Part shown: piece by piece, positions 37,656 through 49,300 of the stretch
Numbering within the stretch: position 1 is the first letter of the stretch
How the letters are laid out: each line of letters begins with the position of its first letter
DNA from: Owenia fusiformis
Lineage: Eukaryota > Annelida > Polychaeta > Sabellida > Oweniidae
Direction of reading: 5' to 3'
NCBI GenBank assembly: GCA_903813345.2
Contig: CAIIXF020000001.1
Location: forward strand, 12,447,915-12,511,914
Length of the DNA stretch: 64,000 nucleotides
Notes under the pieces: model-generated
Databases searched by the model: none
What the model was told of the DNA's origin: nothing
Seen by the model: the letters and a program-made list of their open reading frames with translations, nothing else
Position numbers and translations under genes: made by a program

Positions 37656-40249
37656 CATACCTGCCAACCTACCGTATTTTTACGGGAATCTACCGTAAAT
37701 TTTTCGTTTTTCCGTAAAAAAATGACAAACTACCGTAAAAAAATACCATTTTTTTCCCGTAAAAACGCCCGTAAAAAAATCTACCGTATTTTTTCGTAAT
37801 CTACCGTAAATTTTCTTTTTAAAAAACTCGTTTATTTCATGAGAACGGCCGTAAAATCTACCGTAAATATTTGAAAATCTACCGTAAATTTTCGAAAATC
37901 TACCGTATTTCTGCTAAAATCAACAGTATTTTTGTTCAAACTACCGTAAAATTTCCCGTTATTGTTATTGGGAAATGCTGAAAAATTGAAGTCTTCCTGT
38001 ACTGTCCCTGTAATATTCCTTCACCAACCCGAATATATAAGGGTTATGTACTGGGAGGTTTTGGATATGGGGTTTATCCAGAGGGAGATATGCATATCTA
38101 CCTGAGGGACCGTAGGGACCGAAGGTAGATGTGCATATCTCCCGAGGGATGAACCCCATATCCAAACCGACCGTACATAACTGCTTTATCCTATACCAAG
38201 TAGAGTTTTCAGGGGCATATGGCCATTTCAATAGTACAAGGTGTAAAAATAAACAAATCAAGTCATTTTAATGCATTACCGGAAGCGGGAAGATATGCAC
38301 CGGAAGCGGGAAGATATGCACCGAAGCGGGAGATATGGCGGGAGATATGGAGGTTCTGGATATGGAAACCTCAAAATCAGGATACGGGATATATCTTACC
38401 AACTTTTCTCTCTAAAACTCTACTAGGCATAGGATAAAAATAGGTATCGGCAGGTCTGTGGTTATCAGGTTATTGCGCATATTTATCTAAGTAAGCTTGC
38501 GTGTAATCAGTCCAAACACCAACTACCACTAGCTAGAAAGAATTCTTTCTGCCATGATTTTTGTAGTTAACCAAACCCTTTTGTACACAAATCTTTATTC
38601 CGAATGCAACAAAAATATGATTTTAGTTGCGCTTCATCTAAATAAATGAGTGGAAATGTGTATGCATATTTAACGTATGAAATATGCGTAGTTTGATTTG
38701 TTATGAGTCAATGATCGAACGGCACATATACATTATACATAGTTTAATCAATTTGTTAACAGAACGATAAAATGTTGTATTTTTCATCAGAACACATTAT
38801 CAGTAACAAATACATAATTAAATAATAATATTGTGACATCCGAATCTGAACGATGTCTCAGGGGAAAGGTTTCAGCAAATGCTCATAACAGATTATTTTT
38901 GGAAGACAATTGATCTGTACTTATTTTCTATTTGTGCCAGACAAACACATTGATATCATTAGAGACTTGCGAGTGAACAAATCAATATTTAATACCATAT
39001 GATTCCAATGTTATATGAACATTATGTCTGTCATTTTAATTCGTTAAAGTGATAGATCATATTCATAGATGGTGAGTAAAAACGTGTAAAATCCATATTT
39101 TGTATTTCAGTAAATGTTTCATTCATGGTATTTCCAAACATCCTAATATCTAAAAAAAACTGGTTAGAAGGTGAATAAAAGTTGAGATATGAATATTGTG
39201 TTCGTATTTTGAATCAATCTAGATTTATTGTAAAAGAGTTGTATATGTACATTTTGCTGAAACATTAAAATCCAAAGTTGCTGTCAGTCCATTGTAGGCA
39301 TGGTAAATGAAGAATAAAAAGTGTTTAGTCTCTATTTATTCTTGAAAATAGTATATCTATTTTTTCTTGAAAATAATAGTTTCGTATAATTCTCAGGTGG
39401 TAGTTCTGCTTTACAAACTGTAATTATCAAAAGCACTCTTGCAGTAAAATATGTATTCACAATAACAACAACAATATGACCACGTAAACATTGTATCAAT
39501 ATGAAAAACCGCATTGTATAAAGGTTTAACTACCGCATTTTTCAAAATCTACCGAAAAATACCGCATTTTGGCAAATCTTCCGCAAAAGTACCAGTTTTT
39601 TCCAAAAATTACCGTAAAAACTAATGCAATTTTCAAAATCTACCGTAAAACTATCGCATTTTTTCAAAATCTTCCGCAAAAGTACCGGTTTTTCAAAAAA
39701 TTTCCGTAAAGACTACCGCAATTTTCAAAATCTACCGTAAAACTACCGCATTTTTTCAAAATTTTCAACTACCGTACAAACTACCGTATTTTTTCAAAAT
39801 CTACCGTAAAACTACCGCATTTTTTCAGAATCTTTCGCAAAACTACCGGTTTTTTCAAAAAGCTACCGTAAAAACTACCGCATTTTTAAAAATCTACCGT
39901 AAAACTACCGCATTTTTTCTAAATCTTCCGCAAAACTACCGCTTTTTTAAAATTTCTACCGCAAAATTACACTTTTTTCAAAAATCTACCCCAAACCTCT
40001 GAAACTACAGTATTTTTTTAAAATCTACCGCAAAAACTACCGTATTTTTTAAATCTACCGCAAAAACTACCGTTTTTTAAAAAATCTACCGCAAAAACTA
40101 CCGTTTTTTTATAAAATCTACCGCAAAAACTACCGCAATTTTGTTTAAAAGTACCGTAAAAACTACCGTATTTTGAAAAAATCTACCGCAAAAATACAGC
40201 AATTTTAAAAAAATCTACCGCAAAATTTTTGTCTTAGGTTGGCAGGTAT
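37656..40249. mobile_element. 2.6 kb element with ACCGTAAAA repeats and 15 bp inverted ends
   Basis: The ends ATACCTGCCAACCTA (37656-37670) and TAGGTTGGCAGGTAT (40235-40249) are perfect inverted repeats. Two blocks, 37670-37965 and 39530-40225, consist of CTACCGTAAA / CTACCGCATTTT units. Unit length is about 30 bp and diverged, all in the same orientation. The middle holds hairpin element H1 copy 2 (38032-38438) and about 1.1 kb of unique AT-rich sequence with no transposase. Probably a non-autonomous DNA transposon. A smaller relative in style is at 58190-58678. Confidence 0.7.
38032..38438. repeat. Hairpin element H1, copy 2
   Basis: Nearly identical to 13612-13786 through the palindrome and the TTTATCCTATACCAAG end, and again through GGATATGGAAACCTCAAAAT to CTAGGCATAGGATAAA. 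The spacer between the modules differs from copy 1 (no T tract; AAGCGGGAAGATATGCACCG repeated instead). Confidence 0.8.
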
Positions 40250-41585
40250 GTGATTTTCTCATTTTCAAGTGGGTGCAAATGACTTTTCAGGTGGGTGCAA
40301 GTCTGTTTTCAAAACCTCAGGTGGGTGCTGTGCTCACTTGCTTTAATGCTGGGGACATCTCTGCACTTGGGCTTGGAAAAACTCGTTGCTCATTGGGCAA
40401 GTGAGTTGTTACAGGTCCACAATATGGGAATCTGGGCAATCATGAGTAGACTATCATGTTTACATGCCTGTTACAGCTACAACATAGAATCTCTTAGCAT
40501 TAACAGTCACAAATATATTTTGCACTGCTCTACCTTTTGGAATTTTTGCAGGCGACAACTTTAAATCGAAAAGAAATCTTAGTATTAAATTACTATATAG
40601 ATTTTTACTGATTTTTAAAGCAAAGAAATAATGCATTTTATATTATTGCTTATATAAATAATAATATTTATACAAAAAAATATGATTTACATGAATAAAG
40701 TGAATAAAGTCAAATGTATGTCGAAACATCATACATTTTTCAAAATATAACTGTCCGGTTATTTTTGAGTACCGTCATTAAATAAAGGTAGATGTTGATA
40801 AAAAATAGTTGACCTAAAGGTCTACAGACAACGACACCAACATGACCAATGACCATGATTATCAAAAGTTGTCTGAGTGGATTTGTTACAGTCAATGTAA
40901 TGTGAAATAGGCCTCCATCTAAGCCTATGTGATTTATATCAGTTGCACCAGCTCGTACCAGGGTGACAGGAGCAAAAGGGAACATGAGACAAAGTGGCAC
41001 TCATGTGACATTTAAGAAATATTGGATTCATTTGACCTTATCCCTTAATATTTGATCTTAGCATAGACCTTATGTCTACAAGTTACAGTGAGTATATTAT
41101 CAGAATTTTACTGAATGAATTAAATTTTGTTTTTGGAGAAAGAATTATGAAAAGAATCATTGAGATAACTAACTTTTTCTTTACATCACTAACCTACCAC
41201 AGTGTACATCATAGATTTGTATGTTAGCATATCTTCAAAAATGACATACCCAAAATGTAATTTGTTGTTGATTGTCATTACAACATTAAATATTTGAAAT
41301 CAAAATGTTAAACCATTTGCCTGAAAATGCATAGACAAATCTGATGGGTGGATTTAAATTTAAAGCCTGAAGATGTGAAACAATTTTTTTTCCTGGCCTA
41401 AATTGAACTCTGTAGAACAACCACTATCAGTGAAGGTCTTGCAATTGATCCACTTGGTACATTCAGGTCATTTACATATATTCTATAAATATACTAGTGC
41501 AAATAGTGCAAATACATACATGACCTCGTCTATTAGTGGAGGCACCTACATGAAATATGGCTTTGATTAAATTTTCCTTCTGATG
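40250..41585. other. Gene-free stretch
   Basis: No exon recognised. It starts with three AGGTGGGTGCAA-type repeats (40266-40330) of a dispersed family, then AT-rich sequence. Two open frames (40295-40564 plus, 40740-41000 minus) have no family resemblance. Confidence 0.5.
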
Positions 41586-42385
41586 ACACTTTGTTTGGAG
41601 TTTTCCAACAGCAGTAAGAAAACTTCTTGCACCAGTTGATATAGGCTATAATAGTCGAATTAGAAATGTTCTAAGAATTGGGCGAATGGTCCTGCAAGCT
41701 GGCCACGAAGGGAATGTAATCTTGTCAGATAGGATAGAAAATGAATCTCTGTTTAAACATGGACTTGGGATTTAGGGTTGTGAACCAATAAGACCCCTGC
41801 ATTTGATCCCGATACAGCTCAATCCACAGCAAATCAGGAATGGCTCAACTGTATGGTATACAACCCTTACACCACCCTTCTACAAATCATAAGGCAAGCA
41901 CTTGAATATTTTAACACACCAACGATTGTGTGCTGTAACTGGGGTCCAATGTCACTTGATGCCAACTTCGCCCCAATATGTAATTGGCGACTAAAGTGGA
42001 TATGGGATGATATGTACAATTGATTTATCTCTCTCTGCAGAGAACATGGCTATGGAGATGCATGCGACAATATTAGAGATGCATACAAGACTATATCACT
42101 ATTCATGATAAACAGAAATGACGCTATCCACTACCCTGCCCCATATATGCCACATAGCATATCTGTTGAAGGATTTTTTTGACATCTGAAACAGAACCAT
42201 TGGATACAGCAATATCATCAAGAAAGCAGGAGAACAAGGTATAAGTGTTACTAGTTTTGGCTCTATGCATCGTCCATTAGATCCTAATATAAGTGAAAAG
42301 TTTGGAAGTGCCTTCGCCGCAAAGCCTCAGACTGTCATATGGAGCTACGAGGGTCCCTACCAAAAGGACTTTCTGTCAAATAGAT
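41586..42385 (+). pseudogene. Decayed UDP-glucuronosyltransferase-like copy
   Basis: Three in-frame pieces resemble family-1 UDP-glycosyltransferases, separated by stops and frame changes. Near 41617-41760: KLLAPVDIGYNSRIRNVLRI, then GRMVLQAGHEGNVIL (the N-terminal GHEV-type motif), ending at a TAG. Near 41835-42022: an EWLNCMVYNP...CNWGPMSLDANFAP piece. Near 42050-42180: LFMINRNDAIHYPAPYMPHS (the N.D..LEYP.P..P motif), ending at TGA. Near 42240-42385: ISVTSFGSMH followed by KPQTVIWSYEG (the SLGSM...KVLWRY region just before the UDP-binding signature). The C-terminal signature and membrane anchor are missing. Pieces run in family order, so it is one degraded copy, not chance. Confidence 0.72.
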
Positions 42386-43332
42386 GATTCAAATGGAAAA
42401 GTATTAACTAACACAGGAATTAGTTTAACATATTTGTCTGAAATGCAGTTATTGCCTTTGATCTATACTAGAGATTTATTAACAAATGTCACAATTCAGT
42501 AATGGCAAATGACAATATAACACAACATACTGACTTAAAAAGGGCCAATCTTTTATTATATGCTCACAAACATATTTAGCTACTTCTGTATAAACTAAAA
42601 GTCTATAACATATATGCCAAAAAATGAAAAGTATCATCTCAGTACAAAATGGCACTCTATCGAGGACAATGTTAGAGAATTTCTGCAGTGTTCCATGCCC
42701 ATTTCCCCATATGTGCCCTTTGAATGCAAATACCAATTTATTGATTATCAGCATAAGCCAGCATATAGAAACTATTTATTCCTGTCTATTTATTCCTGTC
42801 TACACAGAATAGACTATAGAAGAAGTTGTGAAGTAGTGAATCTGGAACATTCAACATAGATTACTGATACAGTTCACATACCAATCCACATGAATCATTA
42901 GGTATAATTCTAAAATTTCAGATGTAGAGATTCCCTTTAAGTTTTTACAAAAGTATAGTCCACACATTATAACTTATTTTATACGACAGAAGTCAAGACA
43001 TCAATCCATCCCTGGAAATTATTTTTCTTCGCCGAAGCCAAGGAACTTTCTAGTTGAATTTTTGAGGAAATCATATTGTGTTAAGACTAATCTGTTATAC
43101 CATATACAAGATCCATATAGATGCAGAATCTCAAGTTCATATGCCAGTTGTATCTGAGTATTCCATATTTTGCCTTATTTGCAACACAATTCTTCAAATT
43201 GAGAAATCTTGAAGCTACTCAACATTGTCACATGTTTCACATTTCTCCACATTGCAATGATTCACATTTTCTCCATTTTGTTTCACATTTCTCCACACTG
43301 CAATGTTTCACATTTCTCCACACTGTAATGTT
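42386..43332. other. Spacer; PPIH 3' region
   Basis: No gene seen. Two TTTATT motifs near 42776-42792 (AATAAA on the minus strand) could end the PPIH transcript. The part next to the PPIH stop (43232-43332) is the minisatellite listed separately. Confidence 0.45.
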
Positions 43333-43356
43333 TCACATTTCTCCACATTGTGAAAT
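43232..43356 (-). repeat. 25 bp minisatellite derived from PPIH final codons
   Basis: On the minus strand the PPIH coding end CAATGTGGAGAAATGTGA (Gln-Cys-Gly-Glu-Met-stop), plus the following AACATT, is repeated about five times downstream. Units start near 43331, 43306, 43281, 43261 and 43234 (plus-strand reading TTTCACATTTCTCCACA). The first unit is the real gene end; the rest lie in the probable 3' UTR. One unit is shortened and diverged. Confidence 0.85.
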
Positions 43357-46300
43357 CTGGACAGGTATTTTAGGTTTATTATTAGGTCCAGTTGGAACGT
43401 TTTCTATTTTTCTTAACACTAAGAGTCCTTCTGTAACTCGACCTGGAACAAATGTTTCAACACTTTTATTATAGCTACTGTATACTGTATACCGACTTCA
43501 TCTTATCATATTACAATTTGGCATGTTTGACCTGAATTATGGAATCCCTTTTTATATTTATCAAATTCGATGGGATGATTCTACTCGTCAGTTTTCTTAT
43601 ATCTAATGTTTTGCCCTTTCTACTCACATGCTTTCAAAGTAATAATGATGAACTGAATAGTCATAACAGGTGTAAAGAATTCAATGATTGATAGTATTGA
43701 GGAAATAACATGTTATTCATACAACAAAATTAGGAATAATTTTGCTTGTTAAAACTAGGTAGGCTACATAGTACATTTTAGAATTCTGTTTGCTTACTGT
43801 ACTGTGCTGTGTTGTGTTATGTTATGTCTTGTATTGTATTGTATTGTATTGTACTACATTGTATTGTGTTGCTTTGTATTGCGTTGTATCATAAGCATGT
43901 GAATGACAGGATGCTACCAACACCTTGCATACTAATAAATAAAAATAAACTGTAAGTAAAATAGAACTTACCAATTACCACATGTTTTCCATCCAGGAAG
44001 TCACACTTTGCACATGTGATGAAGAACTGACAGCCATTGGTGTCTTTACCACTGTTGGCCTACAAAGTATACAACAAAGATTGTTTTCAAAGTACATGTA
44101 CACTATATTGCTCATGTATGTGATGTATAAAACCTGTATAAGTGGAATATCTTTGGTACTCCAAAACAGTGTGCCACTTGGGAGATGTACCACTAACACA
44201 GACTTATTTTACATGGACATAATTGGTAAGAGGAGGAGCTCCTGTATATGTACAATAACACTCATACTCTTTAACATGTTAACCAGTGATCATCTTACTA
44301 TAATGTCAAATAGATTTAATTCATTTAACACAAAATGCTGTAAAAGGGTGACAATTTTCCTCGCACTCTATGGCCACCTTACCATATCAAACATATGGGT
44401 GGTCTATGGTGACCTATTTGGGTTAATGACTTAATGTGAACAGTTCTTATTTGTTAAATGTACATTATCCATACATGTTATGTTTGAAGTTTGAAAGTAC
44501 ATGTTCCTTTATTAATTGTTTTTTTATATAACAGATGCATGGCAATGTAGCACTCACCATTGATAATATTCCTGCTCCAGTATGTTTCAACTTAAAGTTC
44601 TCATCTGCAAATGCGATTCCTCCATATATACTGGTCAGACCAACACCATCACCCTGGAAGTTAATAAAAAAATATGTAGGAATGATCCAAAGGGCATCAA
44701 GTAGCTTTTAACATATACTGAAATGCACTTCACAGATATTTATTAAGAAAAAAAGTATGCATGTAAGTTCAGAATTTTAACTGGCTGTTGATAAAATATA
44801 TATTATCAAACTGCCTTAATGGTTATGAAGTCAAAGTTAAAAAACGTCCATTTCTACTAACTAAGATAATGATATCAACATGTTTAATGAGTAATCGATT
44901 TCACTTCCAAGGTAATTCATTGACTTTATTCACTGTGAAGCTTATTTGTATAGCATTAACTAGAAAATGGCAACTCCAGGGAGACACGTGGTCCTAACTT
45001 CGACCGTTAATTTGAATTTTTGACCTACCAGGTGCTTGAAAATCAAAAATTGTGAGTCTCATACTGCACCATTTTTCTTCAAACTTTTACTATTAAAAGC
45101 AGAACAAAATTGCCTTTCTGTCAGTGCATTACTTAATTGTAAAGAGTCCCTCGTTCTAGCAGCGTTTTGGTCCCCAGCTGTTAGAATGCCTTCTTACAGC
45201 TGGGGACCAAAATGCCACTGAAAGTAGGGACTCTGTTGAAGAGAATAATGTACCATCAGAAAGGGATTTGTGTTATGCTTTGAATGGAACAAGTTTGAAG
45301 AAAAACGGTGCAGTATGAGACTCGTAATCCTTGATTTTCAAACATCTGGTATGTCAAAAATTCAAATTAACGGTCGAAGTTAGGACCGCGTGGGAGAAGC
45401 AAATCTAAAACAAATGATAAATGAATCACAATATAATATTTACCATCTACTTTATCCTTTATGTGCAGATAATAAGATGCAGATAATAAAAGACAGACAT
45501 TGGAGATAGATCTATCAAAATTCCCACCAATATGCACAACCTAATGTATACTAGTTTAGCAAATTCCCATCTTAGTATTCTTTTTTATTCTAGGTCATTC
45601 AACTCATGCCTCTAAAAAAACAGATCTGAAAATAATTTTTCTTAATTACAAGTTATGGTACTCACACTAATAAAATCTCCACCCTGGACCATAAAATCTT
45701 TGATAACCCTGAAATTAGAAATAGGTCATGAAAACACAGGATTTTGAATATTGAAGTTAAGCATTTCTAGTCATATCAGTTATGGCCTTCAAGAAACCTA
45801 GTCCCACAACCTCTTTCTCATATTAACTAATACACATGTGTTAATACCCAAGAGTAATCACATGGAATTATTCATGTCTTAAGATTGACTCTGTCATATC
45901 GGAATACTTTTTCCATTCACATGTTTTCATTCTAGTTTTGACAATACACAAAGAATTCACACATCATAACATGGGAGGATGAATGGAATAATAGGGCCTC
46001 AGAGGTTAATACATAGGGCCTCAGAGGTTAATATATAAGGCCTCAGAGGTTAATATATAGGGCCTTGGAGGTTAATATATAGGGCCTCAGAGGTTAATAT
46101 ATAGGGCCTTGGAGGTTAATATATAGGGCCACAGAGGTTAATATATAAGGCCACAGAGGTTAATATATAGGGCCTTGGAGGTTAATATATAGGGCCTCAG
46201 AGGTTAATATATAGGGCCTCAGAGGTTAATATATAAGGCCTCAGAGGTTAATATATAGGGCCTTGGAGGTTAATATATAGGGCCTCAGAGGTTAATATAT

Positions 46301-49300
46301 AGGGCCTTGGAGGTTAATATATAGGGCCTCAGAGGTAAATATATAGGGCCTTAGAGGTTAATATATAAGGCCTCAGAGGTTAATATATAGGGCCTCAGAG
46401 GTTAATATACAAGGCCACAGAGGTTAATATATAAGGCCACAGAGGTTAATATATAGGGCCTTGGAGGTTAATACAAGGGCCGAGCAATATATTCGCTACT
46501 TTTTGCTCTCAAATTGTTAATGATAAAGTATCTTACCTGAAATTTTCCAAAATAATAGAAAAAACATTTTTCTGTAATATCACCAAATGTGCATTTATTT
46601 GGTTACATCCGTAATATTTTACATGGCATTGAATATTGGTTGATAGTGACCACCGGAGCTGACATTTGTGACAATGTTTCAGAAAACAACTTTTATACAA
46701 AATTTCCTTTTTGTTAATTAAGACAGTTACTCCTCATTCCGTGCCTCATTCTCAAAATAGTGTCCATCTGCAGCTATGCATTTTCTACATCGGGAAAGCC
46801 AGTCTTGATAGGCCTGTTGCAGTCCGTTTCCATTTCCATATAGGTATTTTAGGGCCTTATGGACGGCCTCAACCACTTCTTCACGGTCACCAAACCTCTG
46901 CCCGCGTAGCTCATTCTTCAGTTTGCCGAAAATTTCAAAGTCGCACAATGCAAGGTCTGGACTGTATGGTGCATGATCAAATTTTTCAATGTTTAGAGCT
47001 GCTAATATATCAGTTACCTCACGGGCCCTGTGTGATGGAGCATTATCTTGATGATATAGCATATGGTTGATCAATACTGGGCGCTTTTTATACAAAGTCT
47101 CTGTTCTTTTAGATTTGCATTTACCATGCTTGCTTCTTGATGCAACTCAGGAAGCAGAGTCTCCCTTTTGTGATGTATATCATAGTTTACTCAATCATTC
47201 TTAAATAAAGTTAAGTTGGAGCAACTGAAATCTTGAGAATCAAGCTGACCTACCTATGGAATGGACATCCTTTATATCCTATTGGGACACCATCCTTTCT
47301 GTATTCACCTGTGCAAAATTGCCTATAAGCAAGATAAGCATAAGATGAGTCTTACATGTATTTGATTTCATAAATTGAATAAATACTTTCTACTTTTAAA
47401 ACTATGAGAGTTATACTTGTCATTTCATGCACTTTTTTCAGCAAAGTTATATTAAATTTAAAGTATTTAACCCTTAATAGATAATTTCCCTGATGTAAAA
47501 TTATATTTTTAAATTTATTCCAAACTCACATGCCTTACCTAAAGTTTTCGGCTGACTTTGGAACAACATCGGCAAAAAGCTCAAACTTAATTCTACCAAT
47601 TTCCTAAAAAAGACAAATTAAGTGAAGTATTGGGATTAAGGAAGAATTGGGGTTAAGGAAGATCTGTATGTTGGGAATTCTTACTTATTTCCATAATTAT
47701 GATTATCATCATCAATAATTAATAAAAGGGTACAACATTTTTCACATTTTTATGTGGATATTTATATTATGGAAGAAAGTTCATACAAATTTGAAAAATA
47801 CTACGTGTTTCAATAATCAATAGTAATAGTAAATTAATCATTAATATTCATAAAAAATCTAGACATGCCAATCTACCTTATGAGGGACAGAGTCTCAAAA
47901 TTCCAATATAGCTCCTAAATGAACTAATGATATATAAACAATTGGGATAAAAGGGTATTTTCAAAGACAATTTCACAATTACTAGATTAAAATGTCAAAA
48001 ATCTGAAAATTTCACAAGCTAAAACATAGTTCAATAAGTTAAACCTAGTCTTGGTCTTATTTCATATTGAACATCCCTTGTGACCCGCAACTAGGTTTGA
48101 CATCTTCCATATTCATATATGGAATATACCATATATACCATATTCCGCCAACGCTGCAAGAAATTTAAATCAAGAGGGAGATTCCATGCACATGTAATTA
48201 ATTCCTGCTTTTGTGATGTTACTCCTGAACTAATGAGATCCAAAAAACCACAAATACATGTAGTTCTACCTTATGAATAAAAACACATACCATATCTCCT
48301 TTGTCCTCACTCAAGCATAATTTTGAATAATTTGAAGACAGCTTTAGAAAAATTTGGTTCAGACTGAGGTAACATTGAAATGGCAAATCACCATTGATGA
48401 CACTGAAGCATGGGCTTTCAAGAGATCTGTTTAAAACCTATGACTGAACGAAACGCCATTGACAAGTACACAAACGAGAGATGCACATTATTTCCTCAGT
48501 GGATCTATTCAATATCCCCTGGAAGAGATTATCAATTTATTGAAGGCAATTTCATTGCACTAAGAGTTTGAGGTTCAGACACAAATGGCCAATGCTCAAA
48601 CATTGATTTGGGAAATGTAGATTGTCACATCTTCTAACACTCCTGGACAATTGACTTTGAAATGGAAGGAAAACAAGAGATTACAACCTTGATAACTATA
48701 CTTTTCTTGGCGGGGCGAAAACATGTTCAATAATAGTACGATATAGAGTAAACGTTACGTTCTTCAAGTTCAACGTTACGTTGATTTGTGACCAAAAATA
48801 AAGGACGGGAACCTGTATCAACACCTGACATTTATTGGTCACCAAACCTAAAATAATGAAAATGCACAATTTATGCTTCAAATGGTACGTCTACGTATAT
48901 AGTCTATTATTTTTCCATGTTGGTCCACCCACAGGAACCTGTATCAACACCTGTCACGAGTAGATAAGGTTAACTGATGTTGCATTCTGGGAGTCAATCC
49001 ACCTTGGATCACAAACATGGCAATCCATGAAAACATTCATTCGATTTGGTTGGAATTTATCCATCATTTGCAGGTATGAAGCTTCGGATTCAAGTGTAGG
49101 GAGTCAAGTGGACACCCTGTTTTCAAAAGTTGGTGGTCCATATTATAACAAGGTGGTCCACTAACTATGGATATAGCAATCATGATGCGACCCCCCTCCT
49201 TTGCACCAAATTATTTTTTGAATCATATTCTAAATTTTTTTAAAAACTACCCCCTCCTTGGCTACCCCTCTCATACAGACTCAGAAAGAGGAATACCCCC

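Noticed and set aside
43982-44434. 150-codon plus-strand open frame
   Set aside because: It runs antisense across PPIH exon 6 and a MITE fragment; no family resemblance and mixed composition.
45988-46475. Regular 22 bp array that could be mistaken for a CRISPR array
   Set aside because: There are no spacers, units abut directly, and the setting is an intron of an animal gene. It is a minisatellite.
46711-47070. 119-codon plus-strand frame
   Set aside because: Antisense of the mariner transposase fragment; the minus strand carries the recognisable catalytic motifs.
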